43,936 nt of DNA, from the NCBI GenBank assembly GCA_019744895.1, contig JAIETV010000013.1, forward strand, positions 1 to 43,936. Direction: 5' to 3'. The DNA is from Candidatus Babeliaceae bacterium. Lineage in GTDB: Bacteria; Babelota; Babeliae; Babelales; Babelaceae. The translations under genes and the position numbers were made by a program. Shown one piece after another: positions 8,892 through 16,894 of the stretch. The notes beneath the pieces are model-generated. The model worked only from the letters and a program-made list of their open reading frames with translations, was not told the DNA's origin and ran no database searches. Numbering within the stretch: the first letter of the stretch is position 1; each line of letters begins with the position of its first letter.

Positions 8892-10292
8892 ATGAGACAC
8901 ACTCAATCACTTTTTTCAAGCTATCTTTCCGGGATTAAAGATGCCGACCATGGTAATTCGTATAAAACTATTTTAGCGCTCTTTTTCCCTGAATTGATAA
9001 CCGCTTTCCTGCTTATGATCAATATTGTTGATATGAAATTTGTAGCAGAGCTACATTCAACAGGGCTTTATAATGCATTAGGGGTTACTTATACCTTATT
9101 GCACACAATAACAAAAATTGCAGAGGGTCTTTCTGTAGGTGCAGTAATTATGTGTGGTCATTATAATGGCGCACATGATAAAAAAAATGTAGGAAACTCA
9201 TTAAGCGCAGCTTTGTGGATCTCCTGTATTATAGGAGCTCTTATTGCATGGCTGCTTTTTGTGGGCGCGCATTCAATTTTTGTGTGGTATAATTTACCCG
9301 CACGGTTAATTACTATCGCTGCTGCCTATTTGAAAGTTCGTTGCCTGAGTATTTTTTGTATGTTTGTCAGTTATGGCATAGTCGGTTTTTTGCGAGGAGT
9401 CAAAAATACACGAGTTCCTATGAATCTTTTTCTTGTTGGAGCCGGCCTTTTTGTACTGCTTGATTATCTTCTTATTTTCGGTAAGTTTGGTCTTCCTGAA
9501 TTGGGCGTTATGGGCTCTGCGTGGGCGGCTGTTGTTCAATATGTGGTTATTAGTTTTGTTGGTCTTGTGTATATTGTTATGAGTAAATACCACAAACTCT
9601 ATGATGTTCAGATTATAAATGTTCAGATTATAAAACTTATGGGAAAGATTTTGTTGGTTAGTTTACCCGTAATGGTTGATAAGGCAGCTCTTGCTATCGC
9701 AAAGATCTGGCTATGCAGTTTAATTAACCCACTGGGCAAAATCGCCATGGGCACCTTTAATGTTATCAAAGATATGGAACAGTTTGCCTTTGCCCCGGCT
9801 GTTGCCTTTGCTCAGGTTATAACGCTGCTTGTCAGTAACGATTATGGAAGCAAAAATTGGCAGGGCATTAAAAGTACGATTAAAAAAATTCTCTTTTTAA
9901 GCTCGCTTATGGTTTTTGTTATTTTATTGGCTTTTTCTCTGGCGCCGCATCTTGTTATTAGCCATTTTGATACGAAAAAAATATTTACCGACTTTGCAGC
10001 CACAGCATTTCCCATTATCAGCGTATTAGTATTTTTCGATATTCTGCAGATTATATTGGCTGCAGCCCTGCGAGGGGCCTCCAATGTGCGGGTAGTTATG
10101 TTCGTACGTCTATGCTCACTGCTGTTTTTTTTCATGCCCATTTCTTATGCATTATCACTTTTGCCGCTTGAAAATACGCTTATTAAGTTTATTCTGATAT
10201 ATAGTACATTTTATATTGGCAACGGACTGATGGGTATTATATATCTTATGCGGTTCCGTTCAGAACGTTGGAAGAGCATATCATGGAGATAA
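8892..10292 (+). CDS. MATE-family multidrug/cation efflux transporter
   Basis: The 466-residue protein is almost entirely hydrophobic, with about twelve predicted membrane helices in the two-lobed MATE arrangement (residues 30-230 and 250-455). MATE proteins export cationic drugs or metabolites in exchange for protons or sodium ions. Supporting features are the N-terminal helix IVDMKFVAEL, the loop FLRGVKNTRVPM and the second-lobe counterpart AALRGASNVRVVMFV. The latter two are the internally repeated 'R-G-x-x-(N/D)-x-(R/K)' segments of the family. The ribosome site GGGAGAT precedes the ATG. The 3' end overlaps gatC by 10 bp, so the transporter and gatCA probably share a transcript. The substrate cannot be deduced. 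Confidence 0.85.
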   Translation: MRHTQSLFSSYLSGIKDADHGNSYKTILALFFPELITAFLLMINIVDMKFVAELHSTGLYNALGVTYTLLHTITKIAEGLSVGAVIMCGHYNGAHDKKNVGNSLSAALWISCIIGALIAWLLFVGAHSIFVWYNLPARLITIAAAYLKVRCLSIFCMFVSYGIVGFLRGVKNTRVPMNLFLVGAGLFVLLDYLLIFGKFGLPELGVMGSAWAAVVQYVVISFVGLVYIVMSKYHKLYDVQIINVQIIKLMGKILLVSLPVMVDKAALAIAKIWLCSLINPLGKIAMGTFNVIKDMEQFAFAPAVAFAQVITLLVSNDYGSKNWQGIKSTIKKILFLSSLMVFVILLAFSLAPHLVISHFDTKKIFTDFAATAFPIISVLVFFDILQIILAAALRGASNVRVVMFVRLCSLLFFFMPISYALSLLPLENTLIKFILIYSTFYIGNGLMGIIYLMRFRSERWKSISWR

Positions 10293-10585
10293 ACAGAGTA
10301 ACTCTTATTACGCAAGAAGAACTCTTAAAACTTGCAAAACTTTCGTGCATTAACTTAGAGCCACATGAAGTTGAGCCTTTACGTAAGAGCTTGGATGCTG
10401 TTTTAGGGTATGCCTCACGCTTGCAAAATGTAGCGGCACAGTACCCTGAAATTCAGCAAACAGCTCGAACGGTTAATGTGTTTCGACAAGATCATGCAGT
10501 TTTGTGTACTGACCCTATGGTTGAGTATGCGCAGGCTCATGAAAATAATTATTTTTTGGTACCCATGATCATCAAGCAGTCATAA
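10283..10585 (+). CDS. gatC: Asp/Glu-tRNA amidotransferase subunit C
   Basis: The 100-residue product has the GatC pattern: an N-terminal LAKLSCINLEP segment, then DAVLGYASRLQNVAA, and later FRQDHAV. GatC wraps around GatA and stabilises the GatCAB complex, which converts misacylated Glu-tRNA(Gln) or Asp-tRNA(Asn) to the amidated form. A TTG 15 bases upstream is also possible. The ATG at 10283 is preferred because GGAAGAG lies six bases before it. The start overlaps the end of the MATE gene by 10 bp and gatA follows after 18 bp. Confidence 0.88.
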   Translation: MEINRVTLITQEELLKLAKLSCINLEPHEVEPLRKSLDAVLGYASRLQNVAAQYPEIQQTARTVNVFRQDHAVLCTDPMVEYAQAHENNYFLVPMIIKQS

Positions 10586-10603
10586 CGTGAGAAAGCAGCA
10601 GGC

Positions 10604-12061
10604 ATGAAAGATTTAGCATTTGCCACAATACAAGAGCTTTCTCAAGCCCTTGAAGAAAAAAAAATTTCCGTTTCAGAACTTATTGCCTATTTTTCAAAGC
10701 GTTTTATTGAACATGATACTACGCTTGGTAGCGCACTTGAAATATTTGATGCAGGTCACCCTGGAGATGATTCAGGCAGCAATGCAAAAAGTAAACTTAC
10801 CGGAATTCCGGGTTTAATAAAAGATAATATCTGTCAAAAAGGGCGCGTAACATCATGCGCTTCAAAGATGCTTGAAAATTACCGGGCATCCTATGACGCT
10901 ACGGTTATCGAGCGCTTGAAAGCAGTTGGCGCGCCATTGCTTGGGCGTGCAAATATGGACGAATTTGCCATGGGAAGTTCAACAGAAACGTCTGCTTTTA
11001 AAAAAACTTTAAATCCATGGGATCTTACCCGAGTTCCTGGTGGATCAAGTGGTGGTTCTGCAGCAGCAGTTGCTGCAGGGCTGGTTCCTTGGTCACTTGG
11101 CTCTGATACTGGTGGCTCAGTCCGTCAACCTGCGTCATTTTGTAATTTAGTCGGAAGTAAGCCAACATATGGTTTAGTTTCTCGTTACGGTTTGGTTGCT
11201 TATGCATCGTCACTTGACCAGATTGGTGCTTTTACGCGCACGGTGTATGACAATGCCGTAGTATTGTCTGAAATTGCAGGGCATGACAAGCGCGATGGTA
11301 CAAGCTTACCGGTTCATAAGAAAGATTATACCGCAACGCTTGATGGAAAAATTCCTGAAGGGTTAAAAATCGGTATGGTCACTAATGCACTACAAGCAGA
11401 AGGTATCGACGCCGACGTGCTTAAACTGCTTGATGACGTTGTTAAGGTTTATGAAAAATTAGGTGCGACTATTAAGCAGATAGCTCTTCCTGCAATGGAT
11501 TATGCAGCAGCTGTTTATTTTATGGTCAGTCGTGCTGAGGCTGCTTCAAATTTGGCACGCTTTGACGGTATTCGTTATGGGTACCGTGACATGCAGGCAA
11601 CGACATTATCAGATCTCTATGTGCGCGATCGTTCCCACGGTTTTGGGGCTGAAGTTAAGCGCCGTATTTTGATAGGTAATTATGCATTATCAAGCGGGCA
11701 TGCAGATGCGTATTACCAGAGCGCTAAGAAAGTTCAAGCGGTTATGCGCCAAGAGTTTTTGCATGCGTTTAAAGACGTTGATATTCTTTTCATGCCGACT
11801 ACACCATCGGGCGCATTTACCTTTGGAGCATTTGACAATGATCGCCTGAAAATGGATCTACAGGATTACTTTAATGCAAGCGCTAACTTAACTGGTTTGC
11901 CCGCGTTATCCGTCCCTGGCGGGTTTACCAGTAACGGCTTGCCGGTAGGGTTTCAGCTTATGGGGCCGGATGTATCTGAAGAATTACTCTTTAAAGTTGC
12001 CTATGCGTATGAGCAACAGACGCCATGGCACACCATGGTTCCTGAGAAATTTAATGTATAA
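10604..12061 (+). CDS. gatA: Asp/Glu-tRNA amidotransferase subunit A
   Basis: The 485-residue protein is a full-length amidase-signature enzyme. The catalytic Ser-cisSer-Lys triad is complete: Lys73 in GLIKDN, cis-Ser148 in VPGGSSGGS and nucleophile Ser172 in DTGGSVRQPA. The spacing (75 and 24 residues) is that of characterised GatA proteins. GatA hydrolyses glutamine or asparagine and passes ammonia to GatB for transamidation of Glu-tRNA(Gln) or Asp-tRNA(Asn). It follows gatC closely. gatB is not in the window and must lie elsewhere if the complex works. A small exported-protein gene begins 16 bp downstream. Confidence 0.95.
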   Translation: MKDLAFATIQELSQALEEKKISVSELIAYFSKRFIEHDTTLGSALEIFDAGHPGDDSGSNAKSKLTGIPGLIKDNICQKGRVTSCASKMLENYRASYDATVIERLKAVGAPLLGRANMDEFAMGSSTETSAFKKTLNPWDLTRVPGGSSGGSAAAVAAGLVPWSLGSDTGGSVRQPASFCNLVGSKPTYGLVSRYGLVAYASSLDQIGAFTRTVYDNAVVLSEIAGHDKRDGTSLPVHKKDYTATLDGKIPEGLKIGMVTNALQAEGIDADVLKLLDDVVKVYEKLGATIKQIALPAMDYAAAVYFMVSRAEAASNLARFDGIRYGYRDMQATTLSDLYVRDRSHGFGAEVKRRILIGNYALSSGHADAYYQSAKKVQAVMRQEFLHAFKDVDILFMPTTPSGAFTFGAFDNDRLKMDLQDYFNASANLTGLPALSVPGGFTSNGLPVGFQLMGPDVSEELLFKVAYAYEQQTPWHTMVPEKFNV

Positions 12062-12077
12062 CAAAAAAAGGATGTGT

Positions 12078-12590
12078 ATGAAAAAGATAGTGTTATTACT
12101 GTTGAGTACGGGTTCGCTCTATGCTGCTGATACCAGCGGTAGTGGTAGCCCGGAAGAAGCACGTGATCAGAATGTTCTTCCGCCGAAAAAACGTGAAAAT
12201 GAGCAAAACGCTCAAGCTGAAAAAATGCGTGATTGGTTTAATGAGTGTATGCGTTCTGAAGAAAATAAAAAAATGGTTGAAGCCGTTTTGTATGCAGGCA
12301 ATGAGGCATGGCAAAAAACTCGTGCACTCTTTTATGATGGTGAAGAAGTTAAATATGGCAACGTTTCTTTAGCGCTTGCATTAGGAGCCGGCTATCTTTT
12401 AGGAAGACGTTTTTCCGGTATCGGCACTATCCGCCGGCAGCTTGCGCAACTCACTACTAAAGTAGACCGTTTGCCAAACAGCCGGTAACTAGCATCGTTG
12501 CAATCCGATATAACTCAGCAAAATCTACAGCTCCAACAAGCTATTGCAGCTTGTGCTGTGAAAACTAAAGGTGGCCCAACAGCGCCATAA
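12078..12590 (+). pseudogene. small exported coiled-coil membrane protein interrupted by an in-frame TAA
   Basis: The start at 12078 has AAAGGA five bases upstream and gives the signal peptide MKKIVLLLLSTGSLYA. A charged helix follows, then a membrane helix at about residues 95-110 (VSLALALGAGYLLG), then a coiled coil beginning RRQLAQLTTKVDRL. An in-frame TAA at 12486-12488 ends the product at 136 residues. The frame stays open for 33 more codons to a TAA at 12588-12590, and those codons continue the coiled-coil pattern (LASLQSDITQQ, then LQLQQAIAACA). A single C-to-T change of a CAA codon would explain it. It may be a recent nonsense mutation, readthrough, or simply a functional short form. 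The stop lies in the heptamer TAACTAG. No known family was recognised. Confidence 0.6.
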
Positions 12591-12618
12591 GTTAAGATAC
12601 GAGATTGATTTGAAAATA

Positions 12619-12646
12619 GGGGTCTAGAAATAGGCCCTGTTTTATT
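12619..12646. terminator. bidirectional Rho-independent terminator
   Basis: GGGGTCTA and TAGGCCCT form an 8-bp stem (with G-T pairs) around a GAAA tetraloop, followed by GTTTTATT on the plus strand. The A-rich 5' flank serves as a U-tract on the minus strand. It sits between two convergent genes and can serve both. Confidence 0.75.
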
Positions 12647-12673
12647 GTAAAAAAATAGTTGAACGTTACTTAA

Positions 12674-13297
12674 TTATTTGAATAATTCTGTAAGCCATGT
12701 AATACCAGCATTGTTTGTATCAAGTTTTTTCTCAAGCCTTTTTAATCTATTTTCTAATAACAGCATTTGTCTTTTTTGCAATTGCATAAGGCGTGCAATA
12801 TCGGTTTTGCTTGCAATTCCATTACGTAATTTTAATTGCAGAGCATGTATATGACGAATCAATTTTGCTTCACTATGTTTTAATTGATTTGATTGCTTAT
12901 CAAAACCATTTTTTACCTGTTCTTGAAGACGTGCAAGTTCATCATGCGTACGTTTATGCTCGCCAGAATTTTTTAGCGCGTTTGCAATAATTTCCTGATG
13001 AATAGTTTCAGCTTTAGTTGTTAAATATGTTAATCCGGCGCGTATAAGCGTTGTATCTTTTTTTATTCCCAAAGATACAGCAAGTCCTGCAAAAATGCCT
13101 AATTCCGCTACCCCAAAGCGTGCAAGATGCCCAAGGGCAGCGCCGGTTGCGGCTGCTTGAGCAACCCATAACAGTGAGCCACCATGATTGACTACTTCAG
13201 TAATTGTAATAATACTTTGTGGGCTCATTGCTGATAATCTGTTATGAGTTGTTAAACTCAGTGCACAAAAAAGCAAAAGTAATAGGTTTTTTTTCAT
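12674..13297 (-). CDS. exported or membrane protein with long coiled coil, unknown function
   Basis: The start at 13297 gives a clear signal peptide (MKKNLLLLLFCALSL, cleavage near LSA at residue 22). A longer start at 13360 is unlikely because the -10 element TATACT (13344 to 13339) would then lie inside the coding region. The 207-residue product has a glycine/alanine-rich hydrophobic stretch at about 45-80, a likely membrane segment. A charged helix (95-190) with regular leucine spacing follows. It resembles the protein encoded opposite it at 12078 in plan (signal, membrane segment, coiled coil) but not obviously in sequence. No known domain was recognised. It converges on the terminator at 12619-12646. 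Confidence 0.7.
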   Translation of the reverse strand: MKKNLLLLLFCALSLTTHNRLSAMSPQSIITITEVVNHGGSLLWVAQAAATGAALGHLARFGVAELGIFAGLAVSLGIKKDTTLIRAGLTYLTTKAETIHQEIIANALKNSGEHKRTHDELARLQEQVKNGFDKQSNQLKHSEAKLIRHIHALQLKLRNGIASKTDIARLMQLQKRQMLLLENRLKRLEKKLDTNNAGITWLTELFK

Positions 13298-13338
13298 AGT
13301 TTTTTTCTTATTTTTAACGTAAATAATACATAACTTAA

Positions 13339-13344
13339 AGTATA
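13339..13344 (-). promoter_or_regulatory. extended -10 promoter element (TGGTATACT)
   Basis: Read on the minus strand, the string is TCTGGTATACTTTAAG, 42 bases before the start at 13297. The bases after the -10 (TTTAAG) also follow the -10 of the Sel1/TPR protein gene, and a near match follows that of the exported repeat protein gene. Confidence 0.55.
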
Positions 13345-13467
13345 CCAGATGCTCGTACATTGTCAGTTGTTCCTTTTAAAAGAGCTGTTGATCAGCTTTT
13401 AGAATATTGAATCTCAGCTGTCTGCTGTTGTAAGCTTATTCCACAGACTATTCATAAAAAGTGATCT

Positions 13468-14271
13468 ATGCCATTAATTACCCGCACGCTGTATATTCTT
13501 TTTTTTGCAACGGGCATAGAGGTGTGCGCTAGCTACCAATCATATAGATCAACAGATACGGTCTTAAGTTTTTTTATGCGACATGTCATAGCTGACATGG
13601 CCTATTTTAATAGATATCTTTTTTTTACGTCAGACACCTATAAAATTCTTGCATTAAGCAGCCCATTGTATATGCTAGGGCGCGCGGTAGATAAGCCAAT
13701 ACACAATTATTTTTATGATAAAAAAAAACATCGTAATATTCATACCATCGCACCTGTTTTTGAGTATGCTGTTGATCCTTTAATGGGCGTTTCTATAACC
13801 ACCTTAATTCTTCTGCAATTTCTATCTGGCGACGCACATACAAAAAAAGTCTCAGAAGTTTTTTTTTCTGCGTTACCTTTTTTATGGCTCTATAAAGACG
13901 CCATTAAGCTTATACCATGCAAGGCGGCTTTACGCCCAAAAAATCAATATTTTTTTGCATGTAAAGAGTATTATGGTGGCTTTCCCTCTGGCCATATGTG
14001 GGAGGCCGTATTCATGGCCTATCTTTTTGCCGCAGAGTTGGGTATTAATTATGCTATTCCATTAGGTGCTTTTGCAACATTGGTGGCAGTACAATCTGTT
14101 GCCATTAATCGCCATACAGCATCGCAAGTTATTGCAGGTGCAGCCATGGGCATTGTTTTTGGGGTTGCTGCGCAAAAAGTAGTGCACCGTGCCTTACATA
14201 ATACCACCTCGTGTGGTATTATTTTAAACAAATCGGGTAACATTACATTCACCGTTGAAAAAAAATTTTAA
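13468..14271 (+). CDS. PAP2-superfamily membrane phosphatase-like protein
   Basis: The 267-residue protein has several membrane helices and the PAP2 core motif FPSGHMWEA, with His176 as the presumed acid-base residue. The first motif is recognisable as K...LRP ending at Pro157. The third motif is altered: NRHTASQVIAG replaces the usual SR-x5-H-x3-D, so the second arginine and the aspartate are not in their standard places. PAP2 proteins remove phosphate from lipid phosphates such as phosphatidate or undecaprenyl pyrophosphate. Here the activity is doubtful or specialised. The gene precedes mreC by 21 bp, so a link to the cell envelope is plausible. The ribosome site is weak. Confidence 0.7.
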   Translation: MPLITRTLYILFFATGIEVCASYQSYRSTDTVLSFFMRHVIADMAYFNRYLFFTSDTYKILALSSPLYMLGRAVDKPIHNYFYDKKKHRNIHTIAPVFEYAVDPLMGVSITTLILLQFLSGDAHTKKVSEVFFSALPFLWLYKDAIKLIPCKAALRPKNQYFFACKEYYGGFPSGHMWEAVFMAYLFAAELGINYAIPLGAFATLVAVQSVAINRHTASQVIAGAAMGIVFGVAAQKVVHRALHNTTSCGIILNKSGNITFTVEKKF

Positions 14272-14292
14272 TAACGTTAAGCACAAACCGGT

Positions 14293-15120
14293 ATGCACAT
14301 ACAAAAAATTCTTATTCGTATCTTTATCGTTTTATTTTTTTCCTATGCGTGTATATGGCAGCCCACCATAATCGTTTACCCGATAGTAACAGCAGTAGGA
14401 CTTATTCAATATCCCTTTTTTTATATATACTCACTTGCTATTCAACCACTTGTAGATGGTGTACATTCTTGTAAAACCCATAAAGAATATCACAGGATAC
14501 TACAAGCAAATTATGATGAGCGCTCACGGCTACTTAAAGAACTTATTGATGCGCGTGGCAAACTTGCTTATTATCAAGATCTTCAGAATGCTGGAATAAC
14601 GTACACCACCAATACTGTTTGTATAGCGCAGATTGTCTATAAGCAATTACGCCAAGACAATTCTTTTTTTATTATCGATAAAGGTTCTGCAGACGGTGTT
14701 ACGCCCGATATGGTTGCGGTGCTCAATAACCTGCTATTGGGAAGAGTTACTCAGGTGTATAGATCGTATGCACAGGTAATGCCGTTGCATAATCCACAGT
14801 GTCATGTGCCTATAGTATGTGCCGAATCGCATGCACGTGGTGTTTTTCGCGGCTGTCAGGCAGATGACAGTATTGGCCAGCTAGATTTTATCAGCCATCT
14901 TGAGCAACTTATTAAAGATGAACTAGTAATAACTTCCGGTGACGGTTTAATGTTTCCTCAAGGGCTTGCCGTGGGTCGTATCAAAAAATTTACGCTTAAT
15001 GAATTGGGCTTTTTGTATGATGTTGATATCGAACCGCTTTTTGATATTGAAAAAATTTCTTACTGTTCAGTTATCTCAAAAAATACTCAGCAGGCTTTAC
15101 ACAAGAAGGTATCATCATGA
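14293..15120 (+). CDS. mreC: rod shape-determining protein MreC
   Basis: The 275-residue product shows the MreC plan. It has a short cytoplasmic start, one membrane helix (about residues 8-40) and a coiled coil (60-95). The periplasmic beta-barrel region follows, with family segments IDKGSADGVTPDMVAV, LLGRVTQVY, HARGVFRGC and ITSGDGLMFPQGLAVGRIK. MreC links the cytoplasmic MreB filament to wall-synthesis enzymes in rod-shaped cells. mreB and mreD are not adjacent here, which is unusual. The last base pairs overlap recJ by 4 bp (ATGA), so the two are translationally coupled. Confidence 0.85.
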   Translation: MHIQKILIRIFIVLFFSYACIWQPTIIVYPIVTAVGLIQYPFFYIYSLAIQPLVDGVHSCKTHKEYHRILQANYDERSRLLKELIDARGKLAYYQDLQNAGITYTTNTVCIAQIVYKQLRQDNSFFIIDKGSADGVTPDMVAVLNNLLLGRVTQVYRSYAQVMPLHNPQCHVPIVCAESHARGVFRGCQADDSIGQLDFISHLEQLIKDELVITSGDGLMFPQGLAVGRIKKFTLNELGFLYDVDIEPLFDIEKISYCSVISKNTQQALHKKVSS

Positions 15121-16841
15121 TGACTATTCAAGGACTCAAGTACCGGTGGAATATTCCCGATGTTGACGGTGCTGCAGTAGCGCAACTTGCTGCAGACGTA
15201 GCATTGCCCGTTCCTCTTGCTCACGCACTCTATGCACGCGGTTTTACGCGTAAAGAGCAGTTGCAGGATTATTTAATCAGCTCATATGAAAAAGATGTTG
15301 CAGATCCACAATTGCTCAAAGATGCACAAAAGGCAGTTGATAGGCTTATTCAGGCACTGAACGGTAATGAAAAAATTCTCATTGCCGGCGATTATGACGT
15401 CGACGGTATAACATCATCAGCTCTTATGATGATCTGTTTATTGCCTCTGGGCGCGCAGGTTAATTTCTTTTTACCCAACCGTGTAAAAGATGGGTATGGA
15501 TTATCCGTAAAAACGGTAGAACGCGCGCATGAGCATGGATATGCCGTAATTATAACCGTTGATAACGGTATAAGCGCCTTTAAACCGGCTGAGCGCGCGC
15601 AAGAGCTTGGTGTTGATCTTATTATTACCGATCATCATAGGCCGCATGGTAATCTGCCATGTGCCTATGCTATTGTCGATCCGCATCAGGAAGATTGTGC
15701 GTACCCGTATAAATACTTTGCAGGGGTTGGCGTTAGCTTTAAGCTCATGGCACTACTTTACGCTCAGCTTGGTAAGCAGCTGCCGGCTGAGGTATACGAA
15801 CTCATGCTTCTAGGAACGGTTGCAGACGTGGTACCACTTACTGGTGAGAATAGGTTTTGGGTGCGGCATGGGTTACAAAAAATAAAGCAGGGGCATAGTT
15901 ATGGGTTACAAGTACTCAAGCGAAACGCTCGTGTCACTAAAGAGACTCTTACTTCACTTGATATCGGCTTTTTTATAACACCGCAGATTAACGCGCTTGG
16001 TAGACTTGAAGATGCGCGTTCAGGAGTTAAATTTTTGGTTGGCAACGATACAACCGTTACTGAAGCAGTTGGTACTTTACTGCATAAGTTGAATGAAGAA
16101 CGAAAATTCATTGAAAAAAATATCTATGAAAATGTTCTTGAAAAAATTAAGCAGGGGCTTATTAATCCGCATCAAGACCGCATGATTATAGTAGCGCATG
16201 ATGATTGGCCAACAGGGGTTATCGGGCTTGTTGCCGGCAAACTCATGAACGCCTATAATGTTCCAACAATTTTATTACACAGAACAGTGCAGGGCATTTT
16301 AAAAGGCTCGTGCCGCTCTATCGGTGAATGTGATATTTTTAAAGCATTAAGTTCAGTTAAAGATCTTCTTATAAGTTTTGGTGGTCATCCGATGGCAGCT
16401 GGACTTGCCCTTGATGAAAAAAATTTTGATGCATTTAAAAAACGACTGTCAGAATACATAACAGAGTTTGTAACTCATGAATCAATGGTGAAAAAAATTA
16501 CGTGTGATGCGCCTTTACTTTTGACTGATGTTACGCAAAAATTATCGCACGGGTTGCAGTACCTTGAACCCTTTGGATGCGAAAATCCACAGCCACTTTT
16601 TATCTTGAAAGATGTCACGTTGCTTGAACCCCCGCAGTTATTAAAAGAGCAGCATGTCAAAGCACGCTTATTTTCTGATGGGGTGATCAAACCGATTATA
16701 TTCTTCAATAGACCCGATCTGTTTGAATGGTTCATAGAGCATCAACGTGATATTTTTTCTGTAGCGTGTTATGTTACTCAAAATAACTGGAACGACAAAA
16801 TATCAGTTGAGCTGCAGGGTGTTGATATATCTTGCGTCTAA
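15117..16841 (+). CDS. recJ: single-stranded-DNA-specific 5'-3' exonuclease RecJ
   Basis: The 574-residue protein is full length. DHH-domain metal-binding motifs are complete: DYDVDG (residues 92-97), DNG (149-151) and DHH (172-174), with VDPH at 188-191. The DHHA1 domain follows with SFGGHPMAAG at about residue 420. A C-terminal OB-like domain completes the protein. RecJ degrades single-stranded DNA in RecF-pathway recombination and in mismatch and base-excision repair, which fits the presence of recF and ruvC in this window. The start overlaps the mreC stop as ATGATGA; either of the two adjacent ATG codons could be used. Confidence 0.95.
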   Translation: MMTIQGLKYRWNIPDVDGAAVAQLAADVALPVPLAHALYARGFTRKEQLQDYLISSYEKDVADPQLLKDAQKAVDRLIQALNGNEKILIAGDYDVDGITSSALMMICLLPLGAQVNFFLPNRVKDGYGLSVKTVERAHEHGYAVIITVDNGISAFKPAERAQELGVDLIITDHHRPHGNLPCAYAIVDPHQEDCAYPYKYFAGVGVSFKLMALLYAQLGKQLPAEVYELMLLGTVADVVPLTGENRFWVRHGLQKIKQGHSYGLQVLKRNARVTKETLTSLDIGFFITPQINALGRLEDARSGVKFLVGNDTTVTEAVGTLLHKLNEERKFIEKNIYENVLEKIKQGLINPHQDRMIIVAHDDWPTGVIGLVAGKLMNAYNVPTILLHRTVQGILKGSCRSIGECDIFKALSSVKDLLISFGGHPMAAGLALDEKNFDAFKKRLSEYITEFVTHESMVKKITCDAPLLLTDVTQKLSHGLQYLEPFGCENPQPLFILKDVTLLEPPQLLKEQHVKARLFSDGVIKPIIFFNRPDLFEWFIEHQRDIFSVACYVTQNNWNDKISVELQGVDISCV

Positions 16842-16894
16842 AGTCTACTTTTTGTAGTCTGTAATGGGAAACGCTTTAAAACAGGAGTAGGGTA

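Noticed and set aside
13298-13360. 21-residue N-terminal extension of the coiled-coil protein
   Set aside because: It contains the promoter element TGGTATACT and would hide a good signal peptide that starts at 13297.
13374-13400. Hairpin AGCTG/CAGCT with A and T flanks
   Set aside because: It looks like a terminator but lies between two divergent gene starts where none is needed; the stem is short.
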